Source of the DNA: Streptomyces sp. MP131-18
GTDB lineage: Bacteria > Actinomycetota > Actinomycetes > Streptomycetales > Streptomycetaceae
Direction: 5' to 3'
Assembly: GCF_001984575.1 (NCBI RefSeq)
Contig: NZ_LZNS01000001.1
Location: forward strand, 339,307 to 403,306
Length of the DNA stretch: 64,000 bases
Shown: piece after piece, positions 21,121 to 29,750 of the stretch
Position numbering within the stretch: position 1 is the first letter of the stretch
How the letters are laid out: each line of letters starts with the position of its first letter
Made by a program: the position numbers and the translations under genes
Notes under the pieces: generated by a model
The model's database searches: none
Told to the model about the DNA's origin: nothing
The model's input: the letters and a program-made list of their open reading frames with translations, nothing else

Positions 21121-22214
21121 GAGCGGCTCTCCCCCGGCCCGGGGGCCGCCACCCTGACCCAGTCCTCGTCGAGCCGCACGTACTTGATCGTCTTGCGGAG
21201 GAAGGAGTAGGCGAGGTGCAGCGCCCCGTCGCGGGTCTGGACGATGCTGGGGTAGGAGTAGCCCAGCTGGCTGTCCCGGTACTCCTCATCAGCCGTCTGG
21301 ACGTCGCGGCGGTAGGGCCACGTGCGTCCGCCGTCCTCGGACAGCGCGAGCGTCAGCGGGGTGCGCAGCGCCTTCTTCCGCCGCCCCGCCCCCTCGCCGA
21401 CCCAGCGGAACTGGTCGCGCTCCAGCGTGGCGTCGTTGTAGAGGAGGGCGAGGGCGCCGCCGGCCAACCGCGTGAGCTGGACGGCGGAGTTGTTGTTGGG
21501 CAGCTCGGTCCTGGTCAGCGGCTGCCAGGTCCGGCCCAGGTCGAAGGACTCGGAGGCGTGAATCCGGTCCGCGGCGCGGCTGCGGAACATCGCGAACAGG
21601 CTTCCGTCGGCGCGCTGCACGGCGGTCATCTGCACCAGGTGGTCGCTGTCCGGCAGGTCGTGCTCGCGCCACGTCCCGCCACCGTCCTGGCTGATCATGA
21701 CGGTGCTGTGCTCACCGCCCGGACGGCACCAGTAGGCGGGAAGCAGCCAGGAGCCGTCGGGAAGGAACAGCGGCGGATTGCGCACGAAGATGCCGGGCCC
21801 CTCGAAGAGGACGCGCGGTTCGCTCCAGGTCCTGCCGCGGTCCCGCGAGGTGCGCACGATCAGCCGCGCCGTCTTCTGGTCGTGCGGGGTGTTGGAGGGG
21901 TGGAACAGCCACACGGTGCCCTCGGCGTCCTGGGCGAGGACGGGATTCTGCTCGGAACGCTCCGGGTCCTGGGCCAGCGGCAGCGGCTGTGACCAGCGCT
22001 CCCCGCCCCGGCTCAGCCGCGAGAGGACGATGTCGGTGCCCGGGTCGCCCTCCTCGGGGCCGTTGAACCACGCGCACAGCAGGTCCCCGTCGTCCAGCTC
22101 CAGGAGGTTGGCCGCGTGGCTGTCGCCCGGGTGGCGCACGGGCAGCAGCGCCTCCCGCAGCGCCGGGTCCCGCGGCGACGTCCTGACCACGCCGTCGAAA
22201 CGCGGATCGTTCAC
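21117..22214 (-). CDS. Sialidase-like BNR-repeat protein
   Basis: The 365-aa protein has at least three Asp-box repeats (SRDRGRTW, SQDGGGTW, SEDGGRTW) and an N-terminal RHPGDSHAANLLELDDGDLL block, marking the six-bladed propeller family annotated as predicted neuraminidase (COG4692-like). RNPPLFLPDG may stand in place of the sialidase arginine motif. No signal peptide is visible, so it is likely cytoplasmic. GTG 22214 overlaps the ATPase stop (GTGA) with GGGGAG upstream. Its operon also encodes an aldolase of the neuraminate-lyase superfamily, which suggests release and cleavage of a ketosidic keto-deoxy sugar acid. That substrate is inferred. Confidence 0.78.
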   Translation of the reverse strand: MNDPRFDGVVRTSPRDPALREALLPVRHPGDSHAANLLELDDGDLLCAWFNGPEEGDPGTDIVLSRLSRGGERWSQPLPLAQDPERSEQNPVLAQDAEGTVWLFHPSNTPHDQKTARLIVRTSRDRGRTWSEPRVLFEGPGIFVRNPPLFLPDGSWLLPAYWCRPGGEHSTVMISQDGGGTWREHDLPDSDHLVQMTAVQRADGSLFAMFRSRAADRIHASESFDLGRTWQPLTRTELPNNNSAVQLTRLAGGALALLYNDATLERDQFRWVGEGAGRRKKALRTPLTLALSEDGGRTWPYRRDVQTADEEYRDSQLGYSYPSIVQTRDGALHLAYSFLRKTIKYVRLDEDWVRVAAPGPGESRS

Positions 22215-23284
22215 GAGCGGACTCCCCTCAGTTCGAGCTCCTCGGCGAAGTGGCAGGCCGCCTTGCGGCCGGGCCGGATCTCGCGCAGCGCCGGGACCTC
22301 GGTGGCGCACCGGTCGCGGGCGTGGAAACAGCGCGGGTGGAAGGGGCAGCCGGCCGGCACCCGCGAGGGGTCGGCGACCTCGCCGCGCAGGACGATGCGC
22401 TCCTGGCGGCGCGCCGTCGGGTCCGGGTCGGGGACGGCGGACAGCAGCGCCTCGGTGTAGGGGTGGAGCGGCCGGCCGTACAGCTCGTCCGTGGCGCCGG
22501 TCTCGACGATCCTGCCGACGTACATGACCACCACCTCGTCGGCCATGTACTCGACCACGCCGAGGTCGTGCGAGATGAAGAGGTAGGTCAGGTCCTCCTC
22601 GTCCTGGAGGTCCTTCAGGAGGTTGAGTATCTGCGCGCGCACCGACACGTCCAGGGCGCTGACCGCCTCGTCGGCCACCACCAGCCGCGGGGAGAGCGCC
22701 AGCGCCCGCGCGATGCCGACGCGCTGGCGCTGGCCGCCGCTGAACGCGTTGGGGTAGCGCCGCATGTGCTCGGGGCGCAGGCCGACCCGGCGCAGCAGCT
22801 CCGCGACCTGTTCCTCCAGCTCCTCCCGGCCGAGACCGCGGTTGACCCGCAGCGGCTCGCCGACGATCTGGAGCAGGGTCATCCGCGGGTTCAGGGAGGC
22901 GAACGGGTCCTGGAAGACCATGCGGATCTGGCTGCGGTACGGCTTGAGCGCCGCCTCGTCGAGCGCGGCGAGGTCCACGGTGCCGCCGTCGGCGGGGTCC
23001 CGGAAGAGGATCTGGCCGGCGGTCGGCTCGTACACCCGGAGCAGGCAGCGCCCCAGGGTGGACTTGCCGCAGCCGGACTCCCCGACCAGCGCGACGGTAC
23101 GCCGGGCGGGGACGCGCAGGTCGACGCCGTCGACGGCGCGCACCTGGCCGGCGACGCGCCCCAGCAGGCCGCGCCGGAGGGGGAAGTGCTTGGTCAGCCC
23201 GCGCGTCTCGAGCAGCGCGACGTCCTCGCGCGGGGCTGCGGTGGTGCTGGTCACGGGACCATCCTTTCCCGGCGGCGGGTTCAC
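22211..23284 (-). CDS. Opp/Dpp-type ABC transporter ATP-binding subunit (OppF-like)
   Basis: This 357-aa ATPase has Walker A GESGCGKST, the signature FSGGQRQRVGIARAL, Walker B LVVADEAVSALD and the switch His in ISHDLG. The C-terminal oligopeptide-transporter extension carries the cysteine motif CPFHPRCFHARDRC, which binds an Fe-S cluster in some family members. It pairs with the preceding ATPase to energise import by the two permeases. The GTG start at 23284 overlaps the preceding stop and has GGAGG 8 bases upstream; a second GTG at 23254 also has a possible binding site. In this operon the importer probably carries oligosaccharides rather than peptides. Confidence 0.92.
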   Translation of the reverse strand: MNPPPGKDGPVTSTTAAPREDVALLETRGLTKHFPLRRGLLGRVAGQVRAVDGVDLRVPARRTVALVGESGCGKSTLGRCLLRVYEPTAGQILFRDPADGGTVDLAALDEAALKPYRSQIRMVFQDPFASLNPRMTLLQIVGEPLRVNRGLGREELEEQVAELLRRVGLRPEHMRRYPNAFSGGQRQRVGIARALALSPRLVVADEAVSALDVSVRAQILNLLKDLQDEEDLTYLFISHDLGVVEYMADEVVVMYVGRIVETGATDELYGRPLHPYTEALLSAVPDPDPTARRQERIVLRGEVADPSRVPAGCPFHPRCFHARDRCATEVPALREIRPGRKAACHFAEELELRGVRS

Positions 23285-24354
23285 GTGCCTTCCTCCTCGC
23301 GGCTCTCCCGGTGGCTGTCCGGGTGGTTCCCGGGGCCGCCGGCCCGGTCGGGGGCGGCCCCGGTGCCCTCGTAGAGCAGGCAGCGCACCTCACGGCCCGG
23401 CTCCGGGCCCGCGACGGGCGGGGGCACCGTCACGTCGCACCGCCCGGCCATGAACTCCTCGCAGCGCGAGTGGAAGGGGCAGCCGGACGGCCTGCGGTAG
23501 GCGTGGGGCACCATGCCGCGGACGGGCCTGAGGCGTTCGCGCGCCCCGGTGCCCAGCCTGGGGATCGAGCGCAGCAGCGCCTTCGTGTACGGGTGGCGGG
23601 GGGAGCGGAAGACGGACACGACGTCGCCGCGTTCGACGACGTTGCCCATGTACATCACGGCGACGCGGTCCGCCATCTGCGCCGCCACCCCCAGGTCGTG
23701 GGTGATCAGCATGACCGCCATGCCGAAGTCGTCCTGGAGGGAGCGGAGGAGCTCCAGGATGCGGGCCTGGGTGGTGACGTCCAGGGCGGTGGTCGGCTCG
23801 TCGGCGATGAGCAGTTCCGGGTTGCAGGCCAGGGCCATGGCGATCATCGCCCGCTGGAGCATGCCCCCGCTCATCTGGAAGGGGTACTCGTCGACGCGGC
23901 GCCGGGGGTCGGGGATGTCCACCCGGCCGAGCAGCTCGATGGTGCGCCTGCGGGCCTCGGCCTTCGTGACCCGCTCGTGGAGCAGGATGACCTCGCCGAT
24001 CTGGTTGCCGAGGGTGTGCATCGGGCTCATCGACGTCATCGGCTCCTGGAAGACCATGGCGATGCGCTTGCCCCGCACGGCGCGGACGGCCCGGGTGTCG
24101 GCGGACACGAGGTCGACCATGCCGTCCGGGGGCTGCCTGACCCAGATCTCGCCCCCGGTGATCCGCCCGGGCCGGTCGACGAGGCGGAGGATCGAGCGGG
24201 CCATCACGCTCTTGCCGCATCCCGACTCGCCGACCACGGCCAGCGTCTCCCCGCGGGCGATGTCCAGGTCGACGCCGTCCACGGCCTTGACGACGCCGTC
24301 GTCCAGGGTGAAGTGCGTGCGCAGGCCCCTCACCCGCAGGACGGTCTCGCTCAC
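23281..24354 (-). CDS. Opp/Dpp-type ABC transporter ATP-binding subunit (OppD-like)
   Basis: This is a 357-aa ATPase with Walker A GESGCGKSV, the Q-loop motif MVFQEPMTSMSP, the signature MSGGMLQRAMIAMAL, Walker B LLIADEPTTALD and ITHDLG. The C-terminus holds the cysteine motif CPFHSRCEEFMAGRC. The SGGM variant of the signature is usual in OppD/DppD proteins. It lies 30 bp after the second permease gene and overlaps the OppF-like gene by 4 bp, giving the standard order of an oligopeptide/oligosaccharide importer. Confidence 0.92.
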   Translation of the reverse strand: MSETVLRVRGLRTHFTLDDGVVKAVDGVDLDIARGETLAVVGESGCGKSVMARSILRLVDRPGRITGGEIWVRQPPDGMVDLVSADTRAVRAVRGKRIAMVFQEPMTSMSPMHTLGNQIGEVILLHERVTKAEARRRTIELLGRVDIPDPRRRVDEYPFQMSGGMLQRAMIAMALACNPELLIADEPTTALDVTTQARILELLRSLQDDFGMAVMLITHDLGVAAQMADRVAVMYMGNVVERGDVVSVFRSPRHPYTKALLRSIPRLGTGARERLRPVRGMVPHAYRRPSGCPFHSRCEEFMAGRCDVTVPPPVAGPEPGREVRCLLYEGTGAAPDRAGGPGNHPDSHRESREEEGT

Positions 24355-24384
24355 GGCTTCTCCTTCGGCTCGGTACGGGCGGTG

Positions 24385-25566
24385 TCACTTGTACGGGTCC
24401 GCGGAGTCGCGCAGCCCGTCGCCCACGAAGTTCATGGCGAGGACGGTGACGAACACCGCAAGGCCGGGGAGCATCAGCCACGGCGCGGTCTCGATGGTCC
24501 GCACGTTCTGCGCCTCCTGGAGCAGCACGCCCCAGCTGACCGCCGGGGACTGGAGGCCGAGGCCGAGGAAGCTCATGGCGGTCTCGCCGAGGATCATGGC
24601 GGGCACGGCCATGCTCAGCGAGGCGATCACGTGGCTGGACATGGAGGGCACCATGTGGCGGAAGATGATCCGGCGTCTGCCGCACCCGTCGAGCCGGGCC
24701 GCGATCACGAAGTCGTCCTCGCGCAGGGAGAGGAAGCGGCCGCGCACCACCCGGGCCAGGCCGGTCCAGCCGATCACCGACAGGATCGTGGTGATGGCGA
24801 AGTAGCGCATCAGCGGGCCCCAGTCGGGGGGCACGGCGGCCGAGAGCGCCAGCCACAGGGGCAGCGTGGGAATCGCCATGAGGAACTCGATGAGCCGCTG
24901 GATGGCGGTGTCGGGTGCCCCGCCGAAGTAGCCGGAGATGCCGCCGAAGAACAGTCCGAGCGCGAAGCTGACGACCACTCCGATGAGCCCGATGGACAGC
25001 GAGACCCGCGCGCCGTGGATGATGCGCGACAGCAGGTCCCGCCCGGATCTGTCCGCACCGAGGAAGTAGGCCCGCTGGTCGGCGTCCACCGGGCCGAAGA
25101 GGTGGCGGTCCATCGGGATGAGGCCCCACATCTCGTACGACTCCCCGCGGGGGAGGAGCCGGAGCGGGATCTTCTGCGAGGTGTCGACCGTGTGCTTCTG
25201 CTCGAACGTCTCGGGGTCCCGCCGGGTCTCGTACCCGTAGACGTAGAAATCGAGGCCGTCGGAGAAGCTGAAGTCCACCTGGATCGTCTGCGGCGGCGCA
25301 TAGGTGAGCCGTTCGTCGGTGGCACTCGCGGAGGCGGGCGCCAGGAACTCGGCGAAGACGACGACGAGGTAGACGGCCAGGACCACGACCGCGCCGCCGA
25401 CGGCCAGCTTGTGTTTGCGGAACTTCCGCCAGACCAGGCGCCACTGCGAGGCGCGGCCGAGCTCCGGGTCGGCGCCGGCCTCCCGCGCCGCGGACTCCTC
25501 GGGTGAGGAGCCGCCGCCGGTGTCCCGCCGTCCCTTCCTGGACAGCGCACGGGGCCATGACAGCAT
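24385..25566 (-). CDS. Opp/Dpp-type ABC permease (OppC-like)
   Basis: The 393-aa permease has a cytoplasmic N-terminal extension of about 55 residues, a first membrane helix (about 56-76), a long external segment (about 77-165) and then a five-helix core with the coupling loop DDFVIAARLDGCGRRRIIFRHMV, written here in part only for its EAA-like Gly. It ends with FVGDGLRDSADPYK, typical of OppC/DppC proteins. It is longer than the usual 280-310 residues because of the external segment, which occurs in some oligosaccharide importers. Six bases separate it from the OppB-like gene. Confidence 0.9.
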   Translation of the reverse strand: MLSWPRALSRKGRRDTGGGSSPEESAAREAGADPELGRASQWRLVWRKFRKHKLAVGGAVVVLAVYLVVVFAEFLAPASASATDERLTYAPPQTIQVDFSFSDGLDFYVYGYETRRDPETFEQKHTVDTSQKIPLRLLPRGESYEMWGLIPMDRHLFGPVDADQRAYFLGADRSGRDLLSRIIHGARVSLSIGLIGVVVSFALGLFFGGISGYFGGAPDTAIQRLIEFLMAIPTLPLWLALSAAVPPDWGPLMRYFAITTILSVIGWTGLARVVRGRFLSLREDDFVIAARLDGCGRRRIIFRHMVPSMSSHVIASLSMAVPAMILGETAMSFLGLGLQSPAVSWGVLLQEAQNVRTIETAPWLMLPGLAVFVTVLAMNFVGDGLRDSADPYK

Positions 25567-25572
25567 GCGCGC

Positions 25573-26574
25573 TCACTTTCCCTCGTAGCGGTACCGGATG
25601 CGGGGGTCCCACCAGGCCAGCGCCAGGTCGCTGATGAGCGTGCCGACGACGGTGAGGGCGCTGAGGATCAGCACGAAACTGCCCACCAGGTACATGTCCT
25701 GGTTCTCCACTCCGCCGAGCAGCAGCGGCCCCGTCGTGGGCAGGCTCATGACGATCGAGATGATGGTCTCGCCGCTGATCAGGCCGGGCAGCAGCCAGCC
25801 CACGGTGCTGAAGAAGGGGCTGAGCGACATCCGCACGGGATACTTCAGCAGCAGCTTCCACTCGGGCAGGCCCTTGGCGCGGGCGGCGACCACGTAGGGC
25901 TTGTACAGCTCGTCCAGCAGGTTCGCCCGCGTGATCCTGATCAGTCCTGCCGTCCCGGACATGCCGATGATGAGCACCGGCAGCCACATGTGGGAGGCCA
26001 GGTCGAGCAGCTTCCCGAGGTTCCACGCCGCGTCCTGGTACTCCGGTGAGAACAGTCCCCCGGGACTCTGGCCGAAGTACCGCATTCCGATGTACATGAA
26101 GAGCAGGGCGAGCATGAACTCGGGGATCGCCATGCCGACGAACCCGAAGAACGTGGCGAGGTAGTCGCCGGTCGAGTACTGCCGCACGGCGGAGAGGATG
26201 CCGATCGGGAAGGCGATCGCCCAGACGAACAGCAGGGTGCTGACCGACAGGAAGAACGACAGGCCGACCCGGTCCCAGATCAGATCGGAGACCGGCCTGC
26301 CGTTCCAGGCGAACGCCTGGCCGAAGTCTCCGTGCAGGACGATATTGGAGATCCATGTCCAGTATTGACTGAAGAAGGGCTGGTCGAGGCCGTATCTCGC
26401 CCGGAGCGCCGTCAGTTCGCCGTCGCTCATCAGCTCGCCTCTTGCTTCGGCCTGCGCCTCAAGCGTGGAGACGTAGTCGCCGGGCGGCAGGCTGATGATG
26501 AAGAAGGAGACCAGCGAGATCGCGAACAGGGTCACGACCATGAGCAGCAGGCGCCGGACGAGGAACGTGAGCAT
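25573..26574 (-). CDS. Opp/Dpp-type ABC permease (OppB-like)
   Basis: This 333-aa integral membrane protein begins with the family motif FLVRRLLLMVVTLFAISLVSF (first helix, about residues 4-27) and has six predicted helices. The coupling helix around YVVAARAKGLPEWKLL contacts the ATPases. It forms the translocation path with the OppC-like subunit. It lies 18 bp after the binding-protein gene. Confidence 0.92.
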   Translation of the reverse strand: MLTFLVRRLLLMVVTLFAISLVSFFIISLPPGDYVSTLEAQAEARGELMSDGELTALRARYGLDQPFFSQYWTWISNIVLHGDFGQAFAWNGRPVSDLIWDRVGLSFFLSVSTLLFVWAIAFPIGILSAVRQYSTGDYLATFFGFVGMAIPEFMLALLFMYIGMRYFGQSPGGLFSPEYQDAAWNLGKLLDLASHMWLPVLIIGMSGTAGLIRITRANLLDELYKPYVVAARAKGLPEWKLLLKYPVRMSLSPFFSTVGWLLPGLISGETIISIVMSLPTTGPLLLGGVENQDMYLVGSFVLILSALTVVGTLISDLALAWWDPRIRYRYEGK

Positions 26575-26592
26575 TTTCTCTCCCCGCCTCCG

Positions 26593-28587
26593 TCACGCCT
26601 CGTCGGAGATGAAGTACTGTTCCGGGTTGCTCGGTCCCGGGGCCTGGTAGGCCACGGAACCGGTAAAGGAGTCCGGCACGTTGTGGAAGCTCGTCTTCAC
26701 CACGCCGTACTCGGTGGGCGGGGTGGAGATCCCGATGTAGAAGAACTCCTCCTTGGTGATCTCCAGGATCTGCCGGGCGAGGGCGGTGGCCTCCGCCGCG
26801 TCGAAGGTGACGAGCATCTCGTCGAAGAGTTCGAGCTGCTGCCTGATCCGCTCCGGCGGCTCGGTGCCGTCCCGGCCGGGGCGGGTGTACCACTTGGCCC
26901 ATTCGGAGGCGAACCGCGAGGAGCCGCGCGGATTGGACGGCAGGTAGTAGTGGTTGCCGCCGGCGCCGGTACGGATGTCGAACGGGCCACCGGTCCAGGT
27001 GGACGCCTCGGCCTCGCCCGCCTCGACCCGTTCCCAGTAGAGCGTCTCGGCCATCCGCTGGATGGTCGCCTCGACGCCCACCTCCCGCCAGTCGGCGCGG
27101 ATCAGGTCGAGCGCGTCGACCTGGTCGGCATAGTCGGACACCACGAGCACGTTGAACGAGATGGCCTCGCCGTCCTCGCGCAGCCGGATGCCGTCCCCGT
27201 TGCGCTCGGTGTAGCCGGCGCGGTCCAGGTAGTCGTTCGCCAGGTCCACGTCGTACGCCGTGTACTGCTCACCCATCTCCGCGTCGTGCAGGTCGCTGCC
27301 GGGGATGGGCGCGCACTGCCAGGGATGGCCCTGTCCGCCGAAGAGGGTGTCGATGATCTTCTGCCGGTTGATCGCGTGGGACAGGCCGATCCGGAAGTTC
27401 TTGTTGGCGAAGACCTCGCGCCGGGCGGCGTCCGGGTGGGTCTGGTTGAAGCCGATGACCATCGTGTTGACGGTGCTGGGGACGAAGTCGATCAGCTCGT
27501 AGCCGCCCTCCTCCCGGCTGGCGGCGACCACCGGCTTGTTGCGTATGGTGCCGAAGTGGTAGAGCTGCATGTCCAGATCGCCGTTGGAGACCTTGAGCAC
27601 CTCGACCTCGACGTCCTGCACCACCTCGCACACCATCTTGTCGATGTAGGGCAGTTGACTGCCGTCGGGGTCGACCTTCCAGTAGTACGGGTTGCGCTCG
27701 GCGATCACGGAGGGGCCCTCGCCGACCTCGTTCTGCGCCAGCCAGGCGTTGAGGGTGGGGAGTCCGGGGTTCGCCCACGGGTCCGCCTGGACCACGATGT
27801 GGTCGACCCACCGGTTCATCCCGGCGTCCTGGGCCACGCCCTCCGCGTCGTCGTTGTACTTGGCGTGGAACTGCCTCAGGTAGTGCTTGGGCAGGCACAT
27901 CACCACGCCCGAGGTGCCGGCGATCTGCTCCAGAAAGCCCGCCTTGGGCTCCTCGTAGATGTAGCGAACGGTGTGGTCGTCGACCTTCTCGAACCGCGCG
28001 GGCTCCCCGGACTGGGAGAGCCACAGCGTGTAGATGGAGTCCGGGTGCAGCTCGGAGTAGATGTTGTAGTCGTTGAAGGCGAAGTCGAAGTCGTCTGCGG
28101 TGACGGGCTCGCCGTCGGACCACTTCAGTCCCCGCCGCAGGGTGAAGACGTACTCCTTGCCGCCGTCCACCACTTCGTAGCTCTCGCAGACATTGGGCAG
28201 GATCTCGGTGGCCGCCGAGCCCTCCCAATGCGGGGCCCAGCGCACCAGTGGCTCGTAGCCGAGGGTGTAGCGCAGCCAGGACACGTCCTCCTGGGTGAGC
28301 ATCGCCGAGTGCCAGGTGCCGCCGTAGACGCCGGTCCGCTCCAGCGGCTCGACCACCAGCGGGCTGTCGGGCAGGCGCTCCTCCACCGGGGGCAGTTCGC
28401 CTCGCTCGACCCGCTCGCGCAGCGACGGCGCCTCCTTGCCCTTCGCCCCGGAGCTGCTCTCCTCCCCCGCGGGGTCGGTGTCGAAGAAGCCGCAGCCGGA
28501 CGCGGTGGCGACCACGAACAGCCCGGCACCGCCGCGCAGCAGGTCCCGTCTGTTCAGGGCCCGGCCTGCATTCCGTTCAGGTGTCAT
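26593..28587 (-). CDS. Family-5 extracellular solute-binding lipoprotein (Opp/Dpp type)
   Basis: This 664-aa protein has a twin-arginine-type start (NRRDLLRGGAGLFVVATASG) followed by a lipobox cysteine in TASGC at about residue 32, so it should be a membrane-anchored lipoprotein. The family-5 signature region is NVCESYEVVDGGKEYVFTLR continuing to the motif GLKWSDGEPVTADDFDF. It is about 100 residues longer than peptide-binding DppA/OppA proteins, as is common for oligosaccharide binders. I choose ATG 28587 (AAGGAG 7 bases upstream) over GTG 28593; the gene overlaps the aldolase gene by 11 bp. It is the specificity component of the importer encoded directly downstream. Confidence 0.92.
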   Translation of the reverse strand: MTPERNAGRALNRRDLLRGGAGLFVVATASGCGFFDTDPAGEESSSGAKGKEAPSLRERVERGELPPVEERLPDSPLVVEPLERTGVYGGTWHSAMLTQEDVSWLRYTLGYEPLVRWAPHWEGSAATEILPNVCESYEVVDGGKEYVFTLRRGLKWSDGEPVTADDFDFAFNDYNIYSELHPDSIYTLWLSQSGEPARFEKVDDHTVRYIYEEPKAGFLEQIAGTSGVVMCLPKHYLRQFHAKYNDDAEGVAQDAGMNRWVDHIVVQADPWANPGLPTLNAWLAQNEVGEGPSVIAERNPYYWKVDPDGSQLPYIDKMVCEVVQDVEVEVLKVSNGDLDMQLYHFGTIRNKPVVAASREEGGYELIDFVPSTVNTMVIGFNQTHPDAARREVFANKNFRIGLSHAINRQKIIDTLFGGQGHPWQCAPIPGSDLHDAEMGEQYTAYDVDLANDYLDRAGYTERNGDGIRLREDGEAISFNVLVVSDYADQVDALDLIRADWREVGVEATIQRMAETLYWERVEAGEAEASTWTGGPFDIRTGAGGNHYYLPSNPRGSSRFASEWAKWYTRPGRDGTEPPERIRQQLELFDEMLVTFDAAEATALARQILEITKEEFFYIGISTPPTEYGVVKTSFHNVPDSFTGSVAYQAPGPSNPEQYFISDEA

Positions 28588-29539
28588 CTCCACGCTCCTT
28601 CGCGCGAACCGCCGACTCCAGCTCGCGGACCATCGGCACCACCGTCGAGGTGAGGCGCTGCCGCTCGTCCCCGTCGAGGAGGGCCAGCGGCTCCGCGGCG
28701 TGGTCGGCGTCGATGTGGCCGAGGCTCGCGAGTACGAACTTGTAGGTGCTGACGACCGTGGAGAGAGTCGGCGCCCGGCGTGCCAGGCGCATCGCCTCCA
28801 GGAGGTCGTCGAGCTGGTCCTGCATCTGCCGGGCCCGCGCCCAGTCGCCCGCCCGCGCGGCGTCGTACAGCGCCACGAGGTGGCGGGGGGTCAGGTTGGC
28901 CAGCGAGGAGGTGACCCCGGAGGCCCCGACGAACAGGGAGAGGTCGCTGATGGCGCTGCCGCCGGTGAAGCACCGCAGCTCCGAGCCGGCCGCCGCGGAG
29001 CGGCGCACCAGCCGCCGGAACCAGGCCATGTCGCCGTCACTGTCCTTGATCCCGGCGAGCACCCCCTCCTGCGCCAGCCGCACCACACAGTCCGCGGTCA
29101 GTGCGAACTTGGTCAGCCGCGGCATGTGGTAGGCGAGGATCGGGAATCCCACGGCCTCCGCGATCCGGCGGTAGTGGTCGCGCAGCTCCTCGCGGCCGAG
29201 CTCGGCGAAGTAGGGCGCGATGACGGACACCTGGTCGGCGCCCGCGTCCACCGCGGCCCGGGCATGGCGGATCGCGAGCCGGGTCGCGGTGTCGCCCACG
29301 TGGGCCACCACCGGCGCGCGGCCGGCGGCGACCTCGGCCGCGACGCGGACGGCGACGGCGCGCTCCGCCACGTCCAGGGCGTGGAACTCACCGGTGGTGC
29401 CGTTCATCCAGAGCCCGTGGATCCCGGCGTCGAACAGGTGACGCAGGTGGCATTCCAGGGAACGGGCGTCGACCGCCCCGTCCGGGGCCATGGGCAGGAT
29501 GACGGGCGCGATGACGCCATGAAGGTTCCGGAACGGCAT
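28577..29539 (-). CDS. DHDPS/N-acetylneuraminate lyase superfamily aldolase
   Basis: This is a 320-aa class I aldolase-type TIM barrel. The Schiff-base lysine is Lys165 in GIKDSDGD, the conserved tyrosine is Tyr137 in AYHMP, and NGTTGEF is the substrate carboxylate loop. The Tyr-Lys spacing (28) matches E. coli DapA. Such enzymes make or cleave 2-keto-3-deoxy sugar acids to pyruvate plus an aldehyde. Next to glycosidases and an importer, a catabolic role on a keto-deoxy sugar acid is most likely. I start at ATG 29539, since GGAG lies 6 bases upstream; the earlier ATGs at 29557 and 29545 have poor sites, and the first would lie inside the operator. It is the first gene of the nine-gene operon. 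Confidence 0.87.
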   Translation of the reverse strand: MPFRNLHGVIAPVILPMAPDGAVDARSLECHLRHLFDAGIHGLWMNGTTGEFHALDVAERAVAVRVAAEVAAGRAPVVAHVGDTATRLAIRHARAAVDAGADQVSVIAPYFAELGREELRDHYRRIAEAVGFPILAYHMPRLTKFALTADCVVRLAQEGVLAGIKDSDGDMAWFRRLVRRSAAAGSELRCFTGGSAISDLSLFVGASGVTSSLANLTPRHLVALYDAARAGDWARARQMQDQLDDLLEAMRLARRAPTLSTVVSTYKFVLASLGHIDADHAAEPLALLDGDERQRLTSTVVPMVRELESAVRAKERGDDT

Positions 29540-29551
29540 GGGCATCTCCGG

Positions 29552-29603
29552 GGGCATGTCAGTGGTATGCCATGAGTGTGCAGGGCGGGTAATATAGCGT
29601 CAA
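29552..29603 (-). promoter_or_regulatory. Promoter and GntR-type operator of the aldolase/importer operon
   Basis: On the minus strand TTGACG (29603-29598) and CACACT (29580-29575) are separated by 17 bp; the -10 is weak. Directly after it lies the operator, read on the plus strand as GGGCAT (29552-29557), five bases, TGGTATGCCA (29563-29572). It has the same arm spacing as the sites at 16888 and 49989, so binding would block transcription of all nine genes. Confidence 0.72.
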
Positions 29604-29673
29604 CCCTCGTGCGACTGGATTCTGCGCGGCCGCATCGGAGCGGTCCGAGCGGGGCAGACGAACGATCGACCAG

Positions 29674-29683
29674 CGGCATACCA
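29674..29683 (+). promoter_or_regulatory. Core GntR-type operator before the gntR gene
   Basis: CGGCATACCA matches TGGYATRCCA at 9 of 10 positions but lacks the extra TGGCAT half-site of the other copies. It lies 68 bp before the gntR start, so it may give weak autoregulation. I see no convincing -35/-10 pair for this gene. Confidence 0.5.
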
Positions 29684-29750
29684 TGACCCCCAGCCGGAGG
29701 GGCCGGGCCGAGTGCCCGGACACCCAGTCGTGGAGCGCCAGGGAGGCGGC

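Noticed and set aside
23281-24354. Degenerate ABC signature (SGGM instead of SGGQ) in the OppD-like ATPase
   Set aside because: The SGGM form is usual in this subunit family and is not a defect.
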